Source: Caulobacter sp. RHG1 (GTDB taxonomy: Bacteria > Pseudomonadota > Alphaproteobacteria > Caulobacterales > Caulobacteraceae). Taken from it: a stretch of 64,000 bases of DNA. The DNA lies in contig NZ_SMZP01000003.1 in assembly GCF_013181195.1 (NCBI RefSeq), positions 1-64,000 on the forward strand. Reading direction: 5' to 3'. This document shows positions 9,042 through 18,142 of this stretch, piece after piece. The stretch's first letter is position 1. Every line of letters begins with the position of its first letter. The notes beneath the pieces are model-generated. The model was not told the DNA's origin. It saw only the letters and a list, made by a program, of their open reading frames with translations, and did no database searches. The translations under genes and the position numbers were made by a program.

Positions 9042-9050
9042 GGCGACCGA

Positions 9051-9785
9051 TCAGCCCTCGCCTTCGACCTCGGTCGCTTCCTGGATCAGCTCCATGACGT
9101 CGGCGATCAGCTCGCGCATCGTCGCCGCGGCGGTGACGTCGTCGCGGGCGATGATGGCGTCCATCACCGCCTTGTGCGCCGGCAAGCTGGCGCTGCGGCC
9201 GCGATAGCGGTTGGTGAACTGGATCGAGGTCTGCAGGGCCGTGGCCACCACGTCGCGGAACTGGGCGTAGAACGGATTGCCCGACGCCTCCAGGATCGAG
9301 ACGTGGAAGGCGATGTCCGAGGTCAGCGGGTTGTCGGCGCCGGCCTCGGCGGCCTCCATCCGCGCGAAGCCGCGCTGGATCAGGGCGATGCCGGCCGGGC
9401 TGGCGGCTTGAGCGGCGAGCGCCGCGGCGCCGGGCTCGATGCTCAGGCGCAGCTCGGTGAACTGGCGCAGCAGGCTCAGCGAGAACTTGCGTTCCAGCAG
9501 CCAGCGCAGCACGTCGGTGTCGAACCAGTTCCAGGCCGACGGCGGAGTGATGATCGTGCCCTGGCGCGGACGCGCGGTCAGCAGGCCCTTGGCGGCCAAC
9601 ATCTTGACCGCCTCGCGCGTCACCGAACGGCTGACCGCGTGTTCCTTGGAAAGCTCGGCCTCGATTGGGAACGGCTTGTCGTCATAAGCGCCCGTGACGA
9701 TCATGCGGCCCAGCACGTCCAGCAGCCCGAAGGTCAGGTTGCGTCCCAGCGCCGAACGGGAATCCAACGGATCGGTGGCTCTCAT
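9051..9785 (-). CDS. dgoR: GntR-family (FadR/FCD) regulator, probable galactonate regulator
   Basis: A 244-residue FadR-subfamily repressor. The N-terminal winged helix covers roughly residues 15-85 (LSKEHAVSRSVTREAVKMLAAKGLL, then RPRQGTIITP), and a C-terminal all-helical FCD ligand domain carries the expected Asp and His metal ligands (SDIAFHVSILEASGNPFY and later His). The N-terminal sequence resembles DgoR of the galactonate operon. It lies 68 bases downstream of dgoK on the same strand, as the third gene of a dgoA-dgoK-dgoR unit. It is the only obvious regulator in the galactose block and is the natural candidate to bind the 13-bp motif at 11460, 21488 and 26810. The effector is inferred to be galactonate or KDGal. 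Confidence 0.8.
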   Translation of the reverse strand: MRATDPLDSRSALGRNLTFGLLDVLGRMIVTGAYDDKPFPIEAELSKEHAVSRSVTREAVKMLAAKGLLTARPRQGTIITPPSAWNWFDTDVLRWLLERKFSLSLLRQFTELRLSIEPGAAALAAQAASPAGIALIQRGFARMEAAEAGADNPLTSDIAFHVSILEASGNPFYAQFRDVVATALQTSIQFTNRYRGRSASLPAHKAVMDAIIARDDVTAAATMRELIADVMELIQEATEVEGEG

Positions 9786-9853
9786 GAGTCACTGCTGTCA
9801 AATTTGCCTGCTGCCCGCAACAGATAGTTACTTCCGGCCAAGGACTTGCCCCA

Positions 9854-10759
9854 TCAAGACCGATTTGCCGCGAACAGGCGCAGCCCCGCCAGGACGCAAG
9901 CCTCCCCGCTCAGGGTTTCGCTGACCACCGAGCCCGCGGCCAAGGCGGGCGAATAGCGCGCCGCCAGCGCGGCCGCGCCGATGACGGTCACAGCGCGCGT
10001 GTCGGCGCCGCGCAGGGCCTCGGCGACTTCCGATCCGATCAGCAGACCGGACAGATAGCCCTGCGCCCAGGCGCCGGAACGGCCCGCGCGAAGCTGGGCG
10101 CTGCGCGCCTCGAACAGCGCGGCGATCGGATGGCCCTCCTGAGCGCGCGCCAAGCCCTGATCGAAGCCGGCGGCGCTCTCGTCGGCGTTCTCGGCGCGAT
10201 CCGCCCCCATCAGCAGGCTGGAGCGCTCGGTCAGCAGGGCGAAGAGCTCGCCGGTCAGGAAGGTCTGGAAGCCCAGCACCCGGCCGTCACGGACCCGGGC
10301 CCACTTGCTGTGGGTGCCGGGCAGGACGAACCAGCGCTCGCCTTGCGCCAAGTCGGGCCGCAGCGCCATAGCGCCGAAGATCTGGGCTTCCTCGCCGCGC
10401 ATGACGTCGGGCGCGCCGTTTGCAGCCGTTCCCGCCAGGCCAGGCGCGACGCGGATGTCCAGACCATCCAGCGCCAGCTCGGCCGCCTGGACGAGCCAGG
10501 CCGCAGCGTCGGCGGGACATTCCGCATACGGCGCTTCGATCACGCCGCTGCGCGAGCCGGCCATGCCGCAAAGGATCACGCGCTTCAGATCGTGCTCGGC
10601 GCGCCACGGCGCCAGGGCCTGCAGCAGGGTCTCGGCGGGCGAGGCCGTCAGGGCGCCAATGCCCGGGCCGTCGGTCTCGGCCAGCTTGGCGTCGCCGTCG
10701 AACAGCGAGAGGCGCAAACGGCTGGTGCCCCAATCGCCGAAGACGATGAGATCGCCCAT
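9854..10759 (-). CDS. dgoK: 2-dehydro-3-deoxygalactonokinase
   Basis: A 301-residue kinase that phosphorylates 2-keto-3-deoxygalactonate with ATP to the 6-phosphate, the third step of the De Ley-Doudoroff galactose route. The DgoK signature opens the protein (VFGDWGTSRLRLSLFD). GMAGSRSGVIEAPYAECPA, FVLPGTHSKWARV and FLTGELFALL follow at the expected places, and length is normal. ATG 10759 overlaps the dgoA stop by 4 bases (ATGA), so translation is coupled; a start 6 codons upstream lies inside dgoA and is less likely. The product is cleaved by the aldolase encoded immediately upstream. Confidence 0.93.
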   Translation of the reverse strand: MGDLIVFGDWGTSRLRLSLFDGDAKLAETDGPGIGALTASPAETLLQALAPWRAEHDLKRVILCGMAGSRSGVIEAPYAECPADAAAWLVQAAELALDGLDIRVAPGLAGTAANGAPDVMRGEEAQIFGAMALRPDLAQGERWFVLPGTHSKWARVRDGRVLGFQTFLTGELFALLTERSSLLMGADRAENADESAAGFDQGLARAQEGHPIAALFEARSAQLRAGRSGAWAQGYLSGLLIGSEVAEALRGADTRAVTVIGAAALAARYSPALAAGSVVSETLSGEACVLAGLRLFAANRS

Positions 10760-11385
10760 CAGGTCGAGGCCTTCCACGCCGCGACGAAGGCCTCGGCGGC
10801 TACGCCGACCTGGGCTGCGGTCTGGCCGGGCTTGTAGAGCGCCGAGCCCAGGCCGAAGCCGTTGGCCCCGGCCGCGCGCCAGGCCGCCAGGTTGCGCGGA
10901 TCCACGCCGCCGACAGGAAACACCGGCACGGCGGGCGGCAGCACGGCCTTGATCGCCTTCAGCGTCGCAGGACCGGCGGTCTCGGCGGGGAACAGCTTCA
11001 GGGCGTCAGCCCCGGCGTCGATGGCCGCGAAGGCCTCGGTCGGCGTGAAGAAGGCCGGGAACGAGATCAGGCCGGCGGCCTTGGTCGCGGCGATCACGTC
11101 GGGATTGCTGTTGGGCGAGATGATGATCTGACCGCCGGCGTCGGCGACCTCCTGGACGGCGCGCGGCGACAGCACCGTGCCGGCCCCGACGATGGCGCGG
11201 TCGCCCAGGGCGTCGCGCAGGCGGCGAATGCTGTCCAGCGGCTGGGGCGAGTTCAGCGGCACCTCCAGGCAGCGGAAGCCGGCGGCGACCAGGGCTTCGC
11301 CGACCTCGACCGCCTCATCAGGCTTGAGGCCGCGCAGGATCGCCACCAGCGGCAGGGTCTCGAGCACCGAGGTCCAGGTCGTCAT
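10759..11385 (-). CDS. dgoA: 2-dehydro-3-deoxy-6-phosphogalactonate aldolase
   Basis: A 208-residue class I KDPG/KDPGal aldolase that splits 2-keto-3-deoxy-6-phosphogalactonate into pyruvate and glyceraldehyde-3-phosphate. Family blocks are visible: LVAILRGLKPDEA, the GAGTVLS motif, IISPNSNPDVI, FFTPTEAF and the Schiff-base lysine in ALKLFPAE. Length fits the single-domain aldolase; the dehydratase is a separate gene (dgoD), unlike the old E. coli fused annotation. It is the first gene of the reverse-strand dgoA-dgoK-dgoR unit and is divergent from dgoD across a 215-base promoter gap. Confidence 0.93.
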   Translation of the reverse strand: MTTWTSVLETLPLVAILRGLKPDEAVEVGEALVAAGFRCLEVPLNSPQPLDSIRRLRDALGDRAIVGAGTVLSPRAVQEVADAGGQIIISPNSNPDVIAATKAAGLISFPAFFTPTEAFAAIDAGADALKLFPAETAGPATLKAIKAVLPPAVPVFPVGGVDPRNLAAWRAAGANGFGLGSALYKPGQTAAQVGVAAEAFVAAWKAST

Positions 11386-11459
11386 GGCGTCTTAAGTCTC
11401 CGAGTGGCGCGTTCGCCGCAAACTAACGTCGCTCGCGACCTTCTGTCCATATTGACCTA

Positions 11460-11472
11460 TTAATATGATAAA
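11460..11472. promoter_or_regulatory. Candidate galactose/galactonate regulon operator, copy 1
   Basis: TTAATATGATAAA lies in the dgoA/dgoD divergent gap. It matches the pattern TTWAW-N3-ATAAA, which recurs in the GH42/GH36 gap and before the large TonB receptor. It sits just upstream of TTGACG at 11477-11482, a plausible -35 for dgoD. The surrounding 6-base arms CATATT and AATATG (11448-11467) form a second inverted repeat here. Confidence 0.5.
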
Positions 11473-11556
11473 AAGTTTGACGATGTCGCGCCTCCCGGCA
11501 TAGCTAGGTCTGACGTCCGGCGCAGACCGGGCACAGCTATGATCGGGAGTTTTTCG

Positions 11557-11604
11557 ATGCGGTTTCGTCCCCGCTGCGCCAGCAATTCGGCGGTTCGTCC
11601 ATGA
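11557..11604 (+). CDS. Possible 15-residue leader peptide before dgoD
   Basis: A short frame opens at ATG 11557, seven bases after a good GGGAG ribosome site. It encodes MRFRPRCASNSAVRP, and its TGA overlaps the dgoD ATG as ATGA. The dgoD start itself has no clear ribosome site, so ribosomes may reach dgoD by coupling from this leader. Codon use alone cannot prove that it is expressed. The alternative is that the ribosome site is fortuitous. Confidence 0.4.
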   Translation: MRFRPRCASNSAVRP

Positions 11605-12785
11605 CGGGGGCGCGTTTCGGAGACCTCGACGTCGGCGCCGGCCCGACCCGTATCGCCAAGATCGAGACCTTCCGGGTCCCGCCGCGCTGGCTGTTCGTCC
11701 GCGTCGAGACCCATGACGGCGCCATTGGCTGGGGCGAAGCCAGCCTGGAAGGCCATGCCGAGGCCGTGGACGGGGCGTTCGCCTCGCTGCGCGAACGCTT
11801 CATCGGCGCCGACGCCAACAATATCGAGGACGTCTGGCAGGTCGCCTATCGCGCCGGCTTCTACCGCGGCGGTCCGGTGCTGATGTCGGCCCTGTCGGGC
11901 CTGGACCAGGCGCTGTGGGACCTGAAGGGCAAGCGGCTGGGCGTGCCGGTCTGGCAACTGCTGGGCGGCCAGGTTCGCGACCGCGTGCCGGTCTATGCCT
12001 GGATCGGCGGCGACCGTCCCGACGAAGTGGGCGAGGCCGCCAAGGCGCGCCTGGCCCAGGGCTTCAAGGCCGTGAAGATGAACGCCACCAGCGACGTCTG
12101 CCGCCTGGAAGGCGCGCAGGTCTTCGCCGAGGCGCTGGAGCGGGTCGAGACGGTCAAGGCCCAGGGCCTGGACGTCGGCGTCGACTTCCACGGCCGCCTG
12201 CACAAGCCGATGGCCAAGCAACTGATCGCCGCCCTGGAGCCGCTGAACCCGCTGTTCATCGAGGAGCCGCTGCTCTCGGAACATGTCGAGGCCATCGTCC
12301 AGATCTCCAAGCTGACCCACCTGCCGATCGCCTTGGGCGAGCGCCTCTACAGCCGCTGGGACTTCAAGCCGTTCCTGGAAGCGGCCGCGGTCGACATCAT
12401 CCAGCCGGACCTGTCACACGCGGGCGGCCTGTCGGAATGCCGGCGCATCGCCGCCATGGCCGAGGCCTATGACGTGGGCGTCGCACCGCACTGCCCGCTG
12501 GGTCCGATGGCCCTGGCGGCCTGCTTCCAGCTGGCCGTCTCGACGCCCAACTTCGTGATCCAGGAGATGTCGCTGGGCATCCACTACAACGTGGGTCACG
12601 ACCTGCTGAGCTACATGACCAATCCGGAAGTCTTCGACGTGAAGGACGGCATGGTCGCGGCGCTGCAAGGCCCCGGCCTGGGCGTCGAGATCGACGAGGC
12701 CATGGTCCGTGAGGCCGCCAAGGATGCGCCGACCTGGCGCAATCCGGTCTGGCGCGGCCAGGACGGCAGCGTGCGCGAATGGTAG
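11601..12785 (+). CDS. dgoD: D-galactonate dehydratase (enolase superfamily)
   Basis: A 394-residue enolase-superfamily dehydratase converting D-galactonate to 2-keto-3-deoxygalactonate. The mandelate-racemase-like N-terminal capping domain is followed by the barrel. Visible ligands and catalytic residues are VGVDFHGR (metal Asp and nearby His), FIEEPLL (Glu), LGERLYSRWDF (Glu), DIIQPDLSHAGG and the catalytic His of APHCPLGP. The fit to DgoD is good along the whole length. It is divergent from dgoA and overlaps the downstream dehydrogenase gene by 7 bases. Its start is coupled to a possible leader peptide. It links the sugar dehydrogenase to DgoK and DgoA. Confidence 0.92.
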   Translation: MTGARFGDLDVGAGPTRIAKIETFRVPPRWLFVRVETHDGAIGWGEASLEGHAEAVDGAFASLRERFIGADANNIEDVWQVAYRAGFYRGGPVLMSALSGLDQALWDLKGKRLGVPVWQLLGGQVRDRVPVYAWIGGDRPDEVGEAAKARLAQGFKAVKMNATSDVCRLEGAQVFAEALERVETVKAQGLDVGVDFHGRLHKPMAKQLIAALEPLNPLFIEEPLLSEHVEAIVQISKLTHLPIALGERLYSRWDFKPFLEAAAVDIIQPDLSHAGGLSECRRIAAMAEAYDVGVAPHCPLGPMALAACFQLAVSTPNFVIQEMSLGIHYNVGHDLLSYMTNPEVFDVKDGMVAALQGPGLGVEIDEAMVREAAKDAPTWRNPVWRGQDGSVREW

Positions 12786-13522
12786 CGCCTGAGTTCAAGG
12801 ATCGCGGCGTCGTCATCACCGGCGCCCTGGGGGGCATCGGCTTGGCGACGGCCCGCCGCTTCGCCGCCCAAGGCGCGCGCCTGACCCTGATCGACCTGCG
12901 CGAAGACGACGGGACGGTGCGGGACGAACTGCTGGCCCTCGGGGCCGGCGGCGTGCTGTCACTGGCCTGCGACATCGGCGACGAAGCCGCCGTCGACGCG
13001 GCGGTCGAGGCGTCGATGGCCGCGCACGGCGACCTGCGGGTGGTGGTCAACGTCGCCGGCATGATGATCTTCAAGCCGATCGCCGCGTTCACCGGCGCGG
13101 AGTGGCGGCGGCTGCTGGACGTCAATCTGCTGGGCGCGGCGTTCTTCACCGCTCAGGCGCTGCGGCGGATGGGGCCGGGCGGGGCGATCGTCAACATCGC
13201 CTCGATCCACGCCCGCCAGACCAGCCCCGACATCGCCCCCTATGCGGCGGCCAAGGCGGCCCTGCTCAGCCTGACCCGCACGACCTCGATCGAGGGCCGC
13301 GAGAAGGGGATCCGCGCCAACGCCATCCTGCCCGGCGCGATCAACACCCCGATGCTGTGGGACAGCCCCAACATCAAGTCTGGCGCCGAAGTGCTGTCTC
13401 CCGGCGACGTTGGTCAGCCCGATGACATCGCAGGCCCGGTGCTGTTCCTGGCCTCGAACGACGCCCGCTTTGTCAGCGGCGCGGCGCTTGAGGTCGACGG
13501 TGGGCGGCTCGCGAAGCTGTAA
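12779..13522 (+). CDS. SDR dehydrogenase, probable sugar (galactose) 1-dehydrogenase
   Basis: A 247-residue classical short-chain dehydrogenase. It has the glycine-rich TGALGGIG cofactor loop, an acidic residue after beta-2 (LIDLRED) that favours NAD over NADP, NVAGMM, the Ser of NIASIHA, the YAAAK catalytic pair and a C-terminal substrate loop ending VDGGRLAKL. The gene overlaps dgoD by 7 bases and so is co-expressed with it. Oxidation of D-galactose to galactono-lactone would complete the entry of galactose into the dgo route, and some rhizobial galactose dehydrogenases are SDRs. An alternative is oxidation of a different sugar or acid. No lactonase is visible nearby. Confidence 0.75.
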   Translation: MVAPEFKDRGVVITGALGGIGLATARRFAAQGARLTLIDLREDDGTVRDELLALGAGGVLSLACDIGDEAAVDAAVEASMAAHGDLRVVVNVAGMMIFKPIAAFTGAEWRRLLDVNLLGAAFFTAQALRRMGPGGAIVNIASIHARQTSPDIAPYAAAKAALLSLTRTTSIEGREKGIRANAILPGAINTPMLWDSPNIKSGAEVLSPGDVGQPDDIAGPVLFLASNDARFVSGAALEVDGGRLAKL

Positions 13523-13530
13523 CTCTTAAT

Positions 13531-13638
13531 CCGAGCTTCCCCGCGAAGGCGGGGATCCAAACTGAATCCCAGGTCTGTCGAGGGCCGTAGATCCTCCCCA
13601 AACGCCGCTTGGATCCCCGCCTTCGCGGGGAAACTCGG
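13531..13638. repeat. REP-like inverted repeat pair in a convergent gap
   Basis: Two 30-base arms (13531-13560 and 13609-13638) are reverse complements with a single mismatch, around a 48-base loop. Each arm contains CCCCGCGAAGGCGGGGATCC. A run of five T follows. The element lies between the 3' ends of the SDR gene and glpK, so it may act as a terminator for both. A sibling is at 23708-23816. Confidence 0.85.
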
Positions 13639-13656
13639 GTTTTTGGGGTGGAGGGC

Positions 13657-15144
13657 CTAAACCTCCGCCATCGAGATCACCGCGGCCACGGCCCGGCGCC
13701 AACCCTGGATGCGGGTGGGGCCGATGGCGGCGTCGGGTTGGCGGGTGAAGGCGCGGTCGCGGCGCCAGAAGTCGTCGCCGGCCTCGCCGGTCAGTCCGCG
13801 CCGCGCCAGCCAGGCCGCGCCAAGCGCAGTGGCCTCACGCACTTCCGGACGATCGATGGTCTTGTCCAGCGTGTCGGCCAGGGTCTGCAGCATCCAGTCC
13901 GAGGCGCTCATGCCGCCGTCGACGCGCAGCTTGATCGACCACTCGGCGTCGGCGTCCTCGGCCGACATCGCCTCGATCAGGTCGCGGGTCTGGAAGCACA
14001 CGCTCTCCAGCGCCGCCCGGACCAGCTCGTTGGGGCCGGTGGCGCGGGTCAGGCCGAAGATCGCCCCGCGCGCATCCGGCCGCCAGTCGGGCGCGGCCAG
14101 GCCCACGAAGGCCGGCACCATATAGAGCCCGGGGTCGGCCGCCGCCGCGCGCGCCATGGCGTCGGCGTTCTCGGCCCTGGCCAGCACCCCCAGCCCGTCG
14201 CGCAGCCATTGCAGGGCCGCCCCGGCGATGAAGATCGAGCCCTCCAGCGCGTAGGTCCGCTTTCCGTCCAGTTGATAGGCGACCGTGGTCAGCAGGCGAT
14301 GACGCGAGGCCACCGGCTTGTCGCCGGTATTAAGCAGCACGAAGCAGCCGGTGCCGTAGGTGGCCTTGGCCATGCCGGGCGCGAAACAGGCCTGCCCCAC
14401 CAAGGCCGCCTGCTGGTCGCCGGCCACCCCGCGGATCGGGATGATAGCGCCCAGCGCCTCGGGCGCGGTCTCGCCGAAGTCGCCCGCGCTGTCGCGAACG
14501 TCCGGCAGCAGGGCGGCGGGGACACCGAACAGGTCCAGCAGGGTCTCGTCCCACTGGCCGGTATGGATGTTCAGCAGCTGGGTGCGCGAGGCGTTGGTGG
14601 CGTCGGTCGCGTGGACCTTGCCGCCGGTCAGCCGCCACAGCAGGAAGCTGTCGACCGTGCCGCAAGCCAGCTCGCCGGCCTTGGCGCGGGCTCGCGCGCC
14701 GGGGACGTTGTCGAGGATCCAGGCGATCTTGGTGGCCGAGAAATAGGGGTCGATCAGCAGGCCGGTGCGCTCGGCGATCAGCGGCTCGTGGCCGGCTGCG
14801 CGCAGGCGGTCGCAGATGTCGGTCGTGCGGCGGTCCTGCCAGACGATGGCGTTGTGGATCGCCTTGCCCGTGGCGCGGTCCCAGACCACCACCGTCTCGC
14901 GCTGGTTGGCGACGCCGATAGCGGCCACGGCGTCAGGCGCGGTTCCAGTCTTGGCCAGCACCTCGCGGGCGACGTCCAGCGCCGAGGACCACAGGTCTTC
15001 GGGATCATGCTCGACCCAGCCGGAGGCGGGGAAGTGCTGGGGGAACTCGCGCTGAGCCACGCCCAGGATCTGCAGGTCCGGCGAGAACAGGATGGCGCGC
15101 GACGAAGTCGTGCCCTGGTCGATGACGAGGATCGGCTGGGTCAT
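13657..15144 (-). CDS. glpK: Glycerol kinase
   Basis: A 495-residue FGGY kinase that converts glycerol and ATP to sn-glycerol-3-phosphate. The N-terminal ATPase motif [55 protein letters not shown] and [18 protein letters not shown] are typical and the length is standard. It begins 4 bases after the glpD stop. The usual glpF facilitator and glpR regulator are absent. Instead the gene ends a reverse-strand series that starts with GH42 beta-galactosidase, which suggests that its glycerol is released inside the cell from a galactosyl-glycerol. Confidence 0.95.
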   Translation of the reverse strand: MTQPILVIDQGTTSSRAILFSPDLQILGVAQREFPQHFPASGWVEHDPEDLWSSALDVAREVLAKTGTAPDAVAAIGVANQRETVVVWDRATGKAIHNAIVWQDRRTTDICDRLRAAGHEPLIAERTGLLIDPYFSATKIAWILDNVPGARARAKAGELACGTVDSFLLWRLTGGKVHATDATNASRTQLLNIHTGQWDETLLDLFGVPAALLPDVRDSAGDFGETAPEALGAIIPIRGVAGDQQAALVGQACFAPGMAKATYGTGCFVLLNTGDKPVASRHRLLTTVAYQLDGKRTYALEGSIFIAGAALQWLRDGLGVLARAENADAMARAAAADPGLYMVPAFVGLAAPDWRPDARGAIFGLTRATGPNELVRAALESVCFQTRDLIEAMSAEDADAEWSIKLRVDGGMSASDWMLQTLADTLDKTIDRPEVREATALGAAWLARRGLTGEAGDDFWRRDRAFTRQPDAAIGPTRIQGWRRAVAAVISMAEV

Positions 15145-15148
15145 CGGC

Positions 15149-16627
15149 TCAAGCGGCCCGCATGAACTGGTCGAGGGCGGCGACCTGGGCGTCGTCCAGT
15201 CGCAAGCCCAGCTTGCTGCGCCGCCACAGCACGTCGTCGGCGGTCCGCGCCCATTCGACGGCCATCAGGTAGCGCACTTCGGCTTCGTAGAGGCCTGCGC
15301 CGAAGTGCTGGCCCCAATCCCCGTCCAGCACCCGGTCGATGCGGCTGCCATAGGCCTTGGCCAGGCGCCGCAAGGTCGCCGGGTCCAGAGCCGGATAGCG
15401 CGCGGACAGACCCGCGATGAAGGCGTCCAGGCCGCTCGGCAGGTCACCGCCCGGCAGGGTCGAGGCGTGGGTCCAGGCCGGGCTCAGAGAAACGCCCATA
15501 TGCGGGCCGATCTCGTCCAGCGCCGCGGCGGCCAGCTTGCGATAGGTGGTGATCTTGCCGCCGAATACGCTGAGGCCCGGCGCGGCGCCGTGAGGCGCAT
15601 CCAGGCTCAGCACGTAGTCGCGGGTCGCCTCCTGGGCGTCGGAGGCGCCGTCGTCCAGCAGCGGCCGCACGCCGGCATAGCGCCAGACGACCTCGGCCGG
15701 CGTCACCGGCTTGGCCAGGTATTCGCTGACGGCCTCGCAGAGGTAAGCGACCTCCTCGTCAGTGGCCGTGACCTGGCCGGGATCGCCATGGTGGTCGGCG
15801 TCGGTGGTGCCGATCAGGGTGAAATCGTCCTGATACGGAATGGCGAAGATGATCCGCCCATCGCCGTTCTGGAAGATGTAGGCGCGATCGTGGTCGAACA
15901 GCTTGCGCACGACGATGTGGCTGCCCCGCACCAGGCGGATGCCGGCGGGGGCCTTCAGGCCGGTGAGGCCGGTCAGCTTGTCGACCCAGGGGCCGGCGGC
16001 GTTGATCAGAGACCGGGCGCGGGTGACGACGGTTTCGCCCGTCTCGGCGGTCGCGGTGATCCGCCAGTGGTCAGCCAGGCGCTCGACGGCGGTGACCTTG
16101 GTGCGGACGTGGATGGCCGCCCCGCGCTCGGCCGCGTCCAGGGCGTTCAGCGCCACCAGGCGAGCGTCGTCCACGCGGCAGTCGGAATATTCGAAGGCCT
16201 TGGTGAAGCGCGGATCCAGCGGCGCACCGGCCGGATCGCGGCGCAGGTCCAGGCTCTTGGTCAGCGGCAGCTGATGGCGGCCGCCCAGGTGGTCGTAGAG
16301 GAAGAGGCCGATCCGCAGCATCCAGCGCGGCCGCAGGCCCTGGTGATGCGGCAGCACGAAGCGCAGCGGCTGCACCAGGTGAGGGGCCAAGGCCCACAGC
16401 ACCTCGCGCTCCATCAGCGCCTCGCGGACCAGCCGGAACTCGTAGTGCTCCAGATAGCGCAGGCCGCCATGGATCAGCTTGGTCGAGGCCGACGACGTCG
16501 CGCCGGCCAGGTCACCCTGTTCGAACAGCACCACCGACGCGCCCCGTCCCACGGCGTCACGCGCGATGCCGCAACCGTTGACGCCGCCGCCGACGACGGC
16601 GAGGTCATGGAGGATGTCGGTGGTCAT
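15149..16627 (-). CDS. glpD: FAD-dependent glycerol-3-phosphate dehydrogenase
   Basis: A 492-residue membrane-associated flavoenzyme oxidising glycerol-3-phosphate to DHAP and passing electrons to quinone. The FAD-binding [13 protein letters not shown] motif is at the N-terminus, followed by [19 protein letters not shown]. The C-terminal accessory domain carries [15 protein letters not shown]. Length is normal for aerobic GlpD. It lies 52 bases downstream of the sodium symporter gene and 4 bases upstream of glpK, all on the same strand. Together GlpK and GlpD feed glycerol into glycolysis. Confidence 0.95.
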   Translation of the reverse strand: MTTDILHDLAVVGGGVNGCGIARDAVGRGASVVLFEQGDLAGATSSASTKLIHGGLRYLEHYEFRLVREALMEREVLWALAPHLVQPLRFVLPHHQGLRPRWMLRIGLFLYDHLGGRHQLPLTKSLDLRRDPAGAPLDPRFTKAFEYSDCRVDDARLVALNALDAAERGAAIHVRTKVTAVERLADHWRITATAETGETVVTRARSLINAAGPWVDKLTGLTGLKAPAGIRLVRGSHIVVRKLFDHDRAYIFQNGDGRIIFAIPYQDDFTLIGTTDADHHGDPGQVTATDEEVAYLCEAVSEYLAKPVTPAEVVWRYAGVRPLLDDGASDAQEATRDYVLSLDAPHGAAPGLSVFGGKITTYRKLAAAALDEIGPHMGVSLSPAWTHASTLPGGDLPSGLDAFIAGLSARYPALDPATLRRLAKAYGSRIDRVLDGDWGQHFGAGLYEAEVRYLMAVEWARTADDVLWRRSKLGLRLDDAQVAALDQFMRAA

Positions 16628-16679
16628 TCTACTCGTACTCTAGCTTCGGCCCCTTGGAACGCGCTTGCGTCCCAAAGGC

Positions 16680-18119
16680 TCAGACGGCGGCGACCTTGCG
16701 GGGCAGGATGAACTCGGCCTGCTTGCCGAAGACCCAGCGGTTCAGCAGCAGCGCGAACGCCACCGTCGTCCAGAGGGTGATGAACATCATGTGGATATAG
16801 TGCAGCGGCGCCCAGACGAAGCTGAAGACCGCATACAGCGCCACCCCGAACACCAGGCCGGCGATGGCCGCCCGAGCGTCGACATTGCGGAACAGCAGGC
16901 CGACGATGAACACCGAAAGCACCGGCATGCTGGTCAGGCCGTTCAGCTTCTGCACCAGGTTGATGATGCTCTCGGCCCCGTCATAGACCGGCACCAGCAA
17001 CAGCGAGAGGACCACGAAAGCGATGCTGACCAGCATGCTCAGGCGCGGCACGTTCGGCTTGGGGTTCACGTACTTCTCGTGCAGGTCACAGACATAGAGA
17101 GCGGCCGACGAGTTCAGCACGCTGGCGAAGTGGGCCAGCACGGCCGAGGCGATGGCGGCGGCGAAGATGCCCGACATCCAGTTGGGCAGCACGTGCCAGA
17201 CGATCTTGCCATAGGCTTGGTCGCCCAGGTGTCCGAACAGCTTGTAGGAGACGATGCCGGGGATCACGACCATCGGCGGCACGATCAGCAGGCGCACGAC
17301 GGTGGCGGCGAAGACGCCCTTCTGGGCTTCCTTCAGATTGGGCGCAGCCATGGCCCGCTGGGTGATGGTCTGGTTGGTCGACCAGTAGAACATCTGGATG
17401 AAGATCATACCGGTCAGCAGCACGTGCCAGGGCAGCGGCGAGTCGTTGCCGCCGATCATGGTCAGGCGCTCGGGCGGAATGCCGCTGAAGTCGAAGCCGA
17501 TCGCCTGCAGCGACAGGAACACCACCAGCATGCACATGCCCAGCAGCAGGATGCCGCTGTAGGTGTCGGTGACGGCGACGGCGCGCAGGCCCCCGAAGAT
17601 CGCGTAGAGCGAGCCGGCGACGGCGAAGGCCAGGGCCAGCACCATGATCGGGATGTCCAGGCCAAACATCGACTTCATCATCAGCGCGCCGGTGTACAGC
17701 ATGATCGGCTGGTAGATGACGACGTTGCCGATCAGGAAGATGGTGCCGATCGTCGAGCGCACCCCGACGTGCCCGTACTTCTTCTCCAGAAGCTCGGTCA
17801 CCGTGGTGCAGTTGTGCTTGTAGTAGATCGGCAGGAACACCCAGGCCAGGATCGACAGGCCCACCACGCCCGACAGCTCCCACCAGGCCAGCAAGGCCAT
17901 CTGGTTGCCGTTCATGCCGACCAGCTGGTCGGTGCTGAGATTGGTGATGGTGATCGAGCCGGCCACGAACATCCAGGACAGGCCGCCGCCCGCCAGGAAG
18001 AACTCCTTGTTGCCGCCCTCGGCCCCGCGGCCTTGCCCCCGGCACTTGAGGTAGGTGATCAGGCCGATCAGGGCGGTGAGGCCCAGCGCGATCCAGGCTT
18101 GCGTGGTCTGCAGATGCAT
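16680..18119 (-). CDS. Sodium/solute symporter (SSS/SLC5 family), probable sugar importer
   Basis: A 479-residue inner-membrane protein with about 12-14 hydrophobic segments. SSS family traits include FLAGGGLSWMFVAGSITITNLSTDQLVG in the first transmembrane helices, NCTTVTELLEKKYG, AVTDTYSGILL, STNQTITQRAMAA and SAVLAHFASVLNSSAALYVCDL. These resemble the SGLT sugar-transporter branch more than the proline or pantothenate branches. It lies between the esterase-like hydrolase and glpD genes. The most economical reading is import of a galactoside or galactosyl-glycerol into the cytoplasm, where the two galactosidases, which lack signal peptides, would act. Substrate is inferred. Confidence 0.85.
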   Translation of the reverse strand: MHLQTTQAWIALGLTALIGLITYLKCRGQGRGAEGGNKEFFLAGGGLSWMFVAGSITITNLSTDQLVGMNGNQMALLAWWELSGVVGLSILAWVFLPIYYKHNCTTVTELLEKKYGHVGVRSTIGTIFLIGNVVIYQPIMLYTGALMMKSMFGLDIPIMVLALAFAVAGSLYAIFGGLRAVAVTDTYSGILLLGMCMLVVFLSLQAIGFDFSGIPPERLTMIGGNDSPLPWHVLLTGMIFIQMFYWSTNQTITQRAMAAPNLKEAQKGVFAATVVRLLIVPPMVVIPGIVSYKLFGHLGDQAYGKIVWHVLPNWMSGIFAAAIASAVLAHFASVLNSSAALYVCDLHEKYVNPKPNVPRLSMLVSIAFVVLSLLLVPVYDGAESIINLVQKLNGLTSMPVLSVFIVGLLFRNVDARAAIAGLVFGVALYAVFSFVWAPLHYIHMMFITLWTTVAFALLLNRWVFGKQAEFILPRKVAAV

Positions 18120-18142
18120 GGCGTGGGCGTTTCCGGTGGTTC

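Noticed and set aside
11386..11600. Possible riboswitch between dgoA and dgoD
   Set aside because: I looked for a conserved aptamer-like fold and saw only the operator motif, promoter elements and the leader frame.
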